Shown: one piece after another, positions 61,356-64,000 of the stretch | Layout of the letters: each line of letters starts with the position of its first letter | Position numbering within the stretch: the stretch's first letter is position 1 | Source: Thiohalobacter sp. | GTDB taxonomy: Bacteria > Pseudomonadota > Gammaproteobacteria > Thiohalobacterales > Thiohalobacteraceae | Direction: 5' to 3' | NCBI RefSeq assembly: GCF_027000115.1 | Contig: NZ_JALTON010000061.1 | Span: forward strand, 1-64,000 | Length of the DNA stretch: 64,000 nucleotides | Position numbers and translations under genes: made by a program | Notes under the pieces: generated by a model | Told to the model about the DNA's origin: nothing | Database searches by the model: none | What the model saw: only the letters and a program-made list of their open reading frames with translations

Positions 61356-62469
61356 GGGCCGCGGCGGGATCGACCCGCAGGGCGAGGATCCGTACCGGGT
61401 GCCGCCAGTTGCCGGTCACGAGCAGCACGGCATCCAGGCCGGGATCGTAGGTCATCATGAAATTCATCTCCTGCGGCGGCAGCTCGGCCCCGCGAAGCCG
61501 AATGTAGCGGTCGGCGTCCGGGTCATAGAGGAAGGTCAGGCTGCGCCTCGGCTTCTCGACCAGCTTGCGGCGGCCGTTGGGCTTCAGCACCGTGGCGTTG
61601 TCGTCGATGACCAGCACGTACAGACCGGCGCGGCTGGCGAAGGCGGCCGGGATGTGCTGGTCGTGGGGCGCGGCATCGCCGCCCGGGGTGCGGCGTTCCC
61701 AGCGGCCGTCGGTGGCCGGCGCCGACCCGGGGTGATAGATCCAGACCTCGTTGGTGAGCCGGGAGTGCCCGAACAGGGCGAACTGCCGACGGCGGTCGTC
61801 ATGGACCAGGGTGGAATGGCCGATGGGCGGTGGCTTGTCGCCGACCTTGCGCCAGCCGCCGTGCTCCGGGTCGGGTTCCCACAGGCCGAAGCGGCCCAGC
61901 ACCGCAATGGAGCGCGCACTGTCCCAGGCCGAAACCGCATTGAAGAGGCGCGGCGTATTCGCGGTCGGCGGATCGAACTGCCAGCGCAGAGTGCGCAGGT
62001 CGAAACGCCACACGGGATTGCTGCGGTAAGGGTGCTTCTTGCCCTTCGGATTGTGGCCCGGATCGGCAGCCACGATCAGCTGGTCGTGGACGGGGTCATA
62101 GACCAGCCCGTCGTAGGTGTGCATGGCCCAGGGCCGGGGCGCGCCGGGCTCGCCGGCCACCGGCACACCGTCGGCAGTGACGCGGTAACTGGCCGGCCTG
62201 GAAGGTGGGCCGTCCAGCCGGTGCCAGCGGCCGTCGGCGAGATCGCAGGCCCAGACGCTGTTGTCCCAGTGCCGGCCGTGGGTATCGGAACCGAATACCA
62301 GCAGGCGCCGGCGGCGGCTGTCGTAGGCCAGCCCCGCGTGCTGCGGGCGCTTGAAGCCGTTGGCCTCGGTCGGCAGCGGGGTCCAGCGATTGGCCGGCAA
62401 CGGCTCTGCCGCACCGCTCGGCGCGGGAGTCACGGACATCAGCAGGAACAACAGCAGTGGACGCAACAT
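61342..62469 (-). CDS. Secreted kelch-like beta-propeller protein
   Basis: A 375-residue protein with signal peptide (to about residue 20, ending PSGA). Repeats with the kelch/galactose-oxidase flavour: HAGLAYDSRRRRLLVFGSDTHG, YDGLVYDPVHDQLIVAAD, HSTLVHDDRRRQFALFGHSRLTNEVWIYH. It is the first gene of a six-gene minus-strand operon (propeller x3, lyase candidate, GT2, GT4). No catalytic residues can be named. Confidence 0.72.
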   Translation of the reverse strand: MLRPLLLFLLMSVTPAPSGAAEPLPANRWTPLPTEANGFKRPQHAGLAYDSRRRRLLVFGSDTHGRHWDNSVWACDLADGRWHRLDGPPSRPASYRVTADGVPVAGEPGAPRPWAMHTYDGLVYDPVHDQLIVAADPGHNPKGKKHPYRSNPVWRFDLRTLRWQFDPPTANTPRLFNAVSAWDSARSIAVLGRFGLWEPDPEHGGWRKVGDKPPPIGHSTLVHDDRRRQFALFGHSRLTNEVWIYHPGSAPATDGRWERRTPGGDAAPHDQHIPAAFASRAGLYVLVIDDNATVLKPNGRRKLVEKPRRSLTFLYDPDADRYIRLRGAELPPQEMNFMMTYDPGLDAVLLVTGNWRHPVRILALRVDPAAAHAQH

Positions 62470-62544
62470 CCCTCCGATCCCTTGTCTCGGCGCGCTCCAT
62501 GCGAACGGCCGCAGTCTAGCACAGGGCGGTGATGCGCAAGCGGC

Positions 62545-62574
62545 TTGTGATGGTGCAAGCCTGCCGCTTATGCT
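62545..62574 (+). promoter_or_regulatory. Possible sigma-70 promoter TTGTGA-N18-TATGCT
   Basis: A -35-like TTGTGA at 62545-62550 and a -10-like TATGCT at 62569-62574, 40 bases before the ATG at 62614, in the divergent gap 62470-62613. Confidence 0.35.
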
Positions 62575-62613
62575 GGCGGTCCCGCGTCGCGCATGCAGTG
62601 GAAGTTCCGCCCC

Positions 62614-63621
62614 ATGTCAGAGCCCGAGTCCCGCCTCGTCGTCATCGCCGGCTCAGGCCGTTCCGGTACGACCTTCCTGGCCAAGCTCTTCGACAGCTCG
62701 CCGGAGGTACTCTACCGGCACGAGCCCGACTCCGTGCTGCGGCGGCCCGAGATTCCCTTCCATCCCGACGCGGGGGATGTCGAGGCCCATGCCGATGCCA
62801 TGCGCGACTATCTCGGGGCGCTGATGGCCGCCAACCAGGCCCGCTGCGCGGCAACCACGCCGACCTTCCCGAAGTCGTTTCGCTCGCCGGCCGGAAACTG
62901 GCTGCATCGGGCCCTGGTCTATGGCAGCAAGCTGCCGCCATGGGGAAAGGATCCGGCGTTGCGCGTCCCGGATTGCCTGCGGATGCCGCCGCCGGTGACC
63001 GTCATCAAGACCGTCGATTCGCTGTGCCGGCTGCGGCTGATGGCGCGTGCCCGTCCCGATGCCCGTTTCCTGCACATTGTTCGGCATCCCTGCGCGGTGG
63101 CCGCTTCGGTGGCGGAAGGCCATCGCCTGGGACTGATGAAGGGGGGTGCCTTTCTGGATGCCGTGTTCGCCATGCCCGAGGCGGCGGGCTACCCCTTCGA
63201 CAAGGCGGACATCGCAGCGCGTTCACCGGCGGAGCAGGTGGCCTTCAAGTGGATGGTGCAGAACGACAAGACCCATGCGGAGATGGCCGGTGGTGACAGC
63301 TACCGACTGGTGTCCTACGAGCGGTTGTGCGTGACTCTGCGCGCCGAGCTGACCGCCCTGTTCGCGCATGCCGGCGTGGCCGGGAACCCGCAGACGGATC
63401 GATTTCTCGATCGGCTGGAACAGACGCGCAGCGCAGGCAGGCGCTACTTCAGCGTGGTGCGCAACCCGCGCTCCGGGCTGTTCAAGTGGCGCCAGCGGTT
63501 GCCGGCGGGAACGGTCGCGGCCATAGAGGCCATGGTGCAGCACTCGGCGGTCGGGCGCCTGTGTCTGGCGGCCGCGGCAGAGGCCGAGCGGGCGGTTGAC
63601 GCGTCCGCGGGCTGCTCGTGA
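62614..63621 (+). CDS. Sulfotransferase family protein 9
   Basis: A 335-residue P-loop protein. PAPS loop VIAGSGRSGTTFLAKLFDSSP (about 9-29) with HEPDSVL following; second block RFLHIVRHPCAVAASVAEGH. ATG 62614 has GGAAG nine bases before it; ATG 62593 would add seven residues. Its stop overlaps the next gene start (GTGA). It is separated from the other sulfotransferases by the lyase/propeller operon. Confidence 0.82.
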   Translation: MSEPESRLVVIAGSGRSGTTFLAKLFDSSPEVLYRHEPDSVLRRPEIPFHPDAGDVEAHADAMRDYLGALMAANQARCAATTPTFPKSFRSPAGNWLHRALVYGSKLPPWGKDPALRVPDCLRMPPPVTVIKTVDSLCRLRLMARARPDARFLHIVRHPCAVAASVAEGHRLGLMKGGAFLDAVFAMPEAAGYPFDKADIAARSPAEQVAFKWMVQNDKTHAEMAGGDSYRLVSYERLCVTLRAELTALFAHAGVAGNPQTDRFLDRLEQTRSAGRRYFSVVRNPRSGLFKWRQRLPAGTVAAIEAMVQHSAVGRLCLAAAAEAERAVDASAGCS

Positions 63622-64000
63622 GAATGGCCGCCATGAAGATGCGGTGGGTGGTGGCGATTCTGGCACTGCTGATGCTCTCGGTGCCGGTGCCTTCGGTGGT
63701 CCAGGCCGGCTACCCGGAAGCCATTGAGCGCGCTCGCCCCGCGGTCGTGGGTGTGGGTACACTGCAGCCCACCCGTCGGCCGCCGGCGCTGTTCCGGGGC
63801 ACGGGCTTCGTGGTCGGCGACGGACGCACGGTGCTCACCAATGTGCACGTGCTGCCCGAAAGCCTCAATGAACGGAAGCGTGAGACTCTGGTGGTCTTCT
63901 CCGGCCGCGGAGCGGATTCGCGTATGCACGCCGCTCGGGTGCTGGCGCGCGATCCGGACCACGACGTGGCGGTGCTGGCCATCGAGGGCGGGCCGTTGCC
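63618..64000 (+). CDS. Trypsin-like serine protease, truncated by window end
   Basis: An incomplete reading frame (127 codons here, no stop). A signal peptide (VVAILALLMLSVPVPSVVQA) is followed by a trypsin-like fold start: GTGFVVGDGRTVLTNVHVL holds the catalytic His, and DHDVAVLAI the Asp, as in DegP/HtrA-type and related S1 peptidases. The Ser lies beyond the window. GTG 63618 overlaps the sulfotransferase stop (GTGA); ATG 63624 is an alternative start. It may be a quality-control or processing protease. Confidence 0.75.
   Translation, partial: MRMAAMKMRWVVAILALLMLSVPVPSVVQAGYPEAIERARPAVVGVGTLQPTRRPPALFRGTGFVVGDGRTVLTNVHVLPESLNERKRETLVVFSGRGADSRMHAARVLARDPDHDVAVLAIEGGPL

Noticed and set aside
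1-64000. Mobile elements, tRNAs, rRNAs or CRISPR arrays
   Set aside because: No transposase or integrase motif, no direct-repeat array and no recognisable RNA gene was seen on either strand; the accessory region shows no flanking repeats that I could detect by eye.

Overview
The window is GC-rich DNA with densely packed, often overlapping genes. It reads as part of a gammaproteobacterial chromosome, possibly a Chromatiales- or Thioalkalivibrio-like lineage; that placement is inferred from gene content and base composition only. Almost everything belongs to one large extracellular polysaccharide locus of the exosortase A (XrtA)/PEP-CTERM type. I see no rRNA, tRNA, CRISPR array, insertion sequence or phage gene.

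Layout. (1) 1-2819: acidic nucleotide-sugar genes (a TviB-type UDP-GlcNAc dehydrogenase and a UDP-glucuronate 4-epimerase-like enzyme) and a lone cyclic-nucleotide-binding domain. (2) 3100-10856: the initiating sugar transferase, then the PrsK/PrsR two-component system and the TPR lipoprotein PrsT. (3) 10857-12073: a well-formed sigma-54 promoter, a PEP-CTERM protein and a strong terminator, fitting the known PrsK/PrsR/RpoN control of PEP-CTERM genes. (4) 12142-15612: a divergent module of a nitroreductase-like protein, a ThiF/E1-like enzyme, and an N-acyl amino acid synthase-like acyltransferase fused to a CRP-type sensor and winged helix. (5) 15830-34391: the export and assembly operon, with OPX lipoprotein, chain-length protein, tyrosine autokinase, outer-membrane barrel, ATPase, WecB, deacetylase, FemAB protein, XrtA fused to EpsI, four glycosyltransferases, an asparagine-synthase-type amidotransferase and a PaaK/CapK-like ligase.

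(6) 34407-63621: an accessory region holding nine divergent sulfotransferase-like genes mixed with glycosyltransferases, a second asparagine-synthase homologue lacking its glutaminase nucleophile, an O-antigen-ligase-like protein, a Wzx flippase, a membrane sulfatase-like protein, a second deacetylase and a coupled block of secreted proteins (a 1079-residue PcRGLX/YetA-like lyase candidate and three beta-propeller-like proteins). The window ends inside a trypsin-like protease gene.

Working model (inference): uronic and amino sugar precursors are assembled on undecaprenyl phosphate, flipped, polymerised and exported, and the polymer is sulfated by many position-specific sulfotransferases. This would give a glycosaminoglycan-like sulfated exopolysaccharide in a bacterium that also sorts PEP-CTERM proteins through XrtA. 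The two least-explained units are this sulfotransferase array with its secreted lyase/propeller block, and the acyltransferase-sensor fusion with its ThiF and nitroreductase partners.
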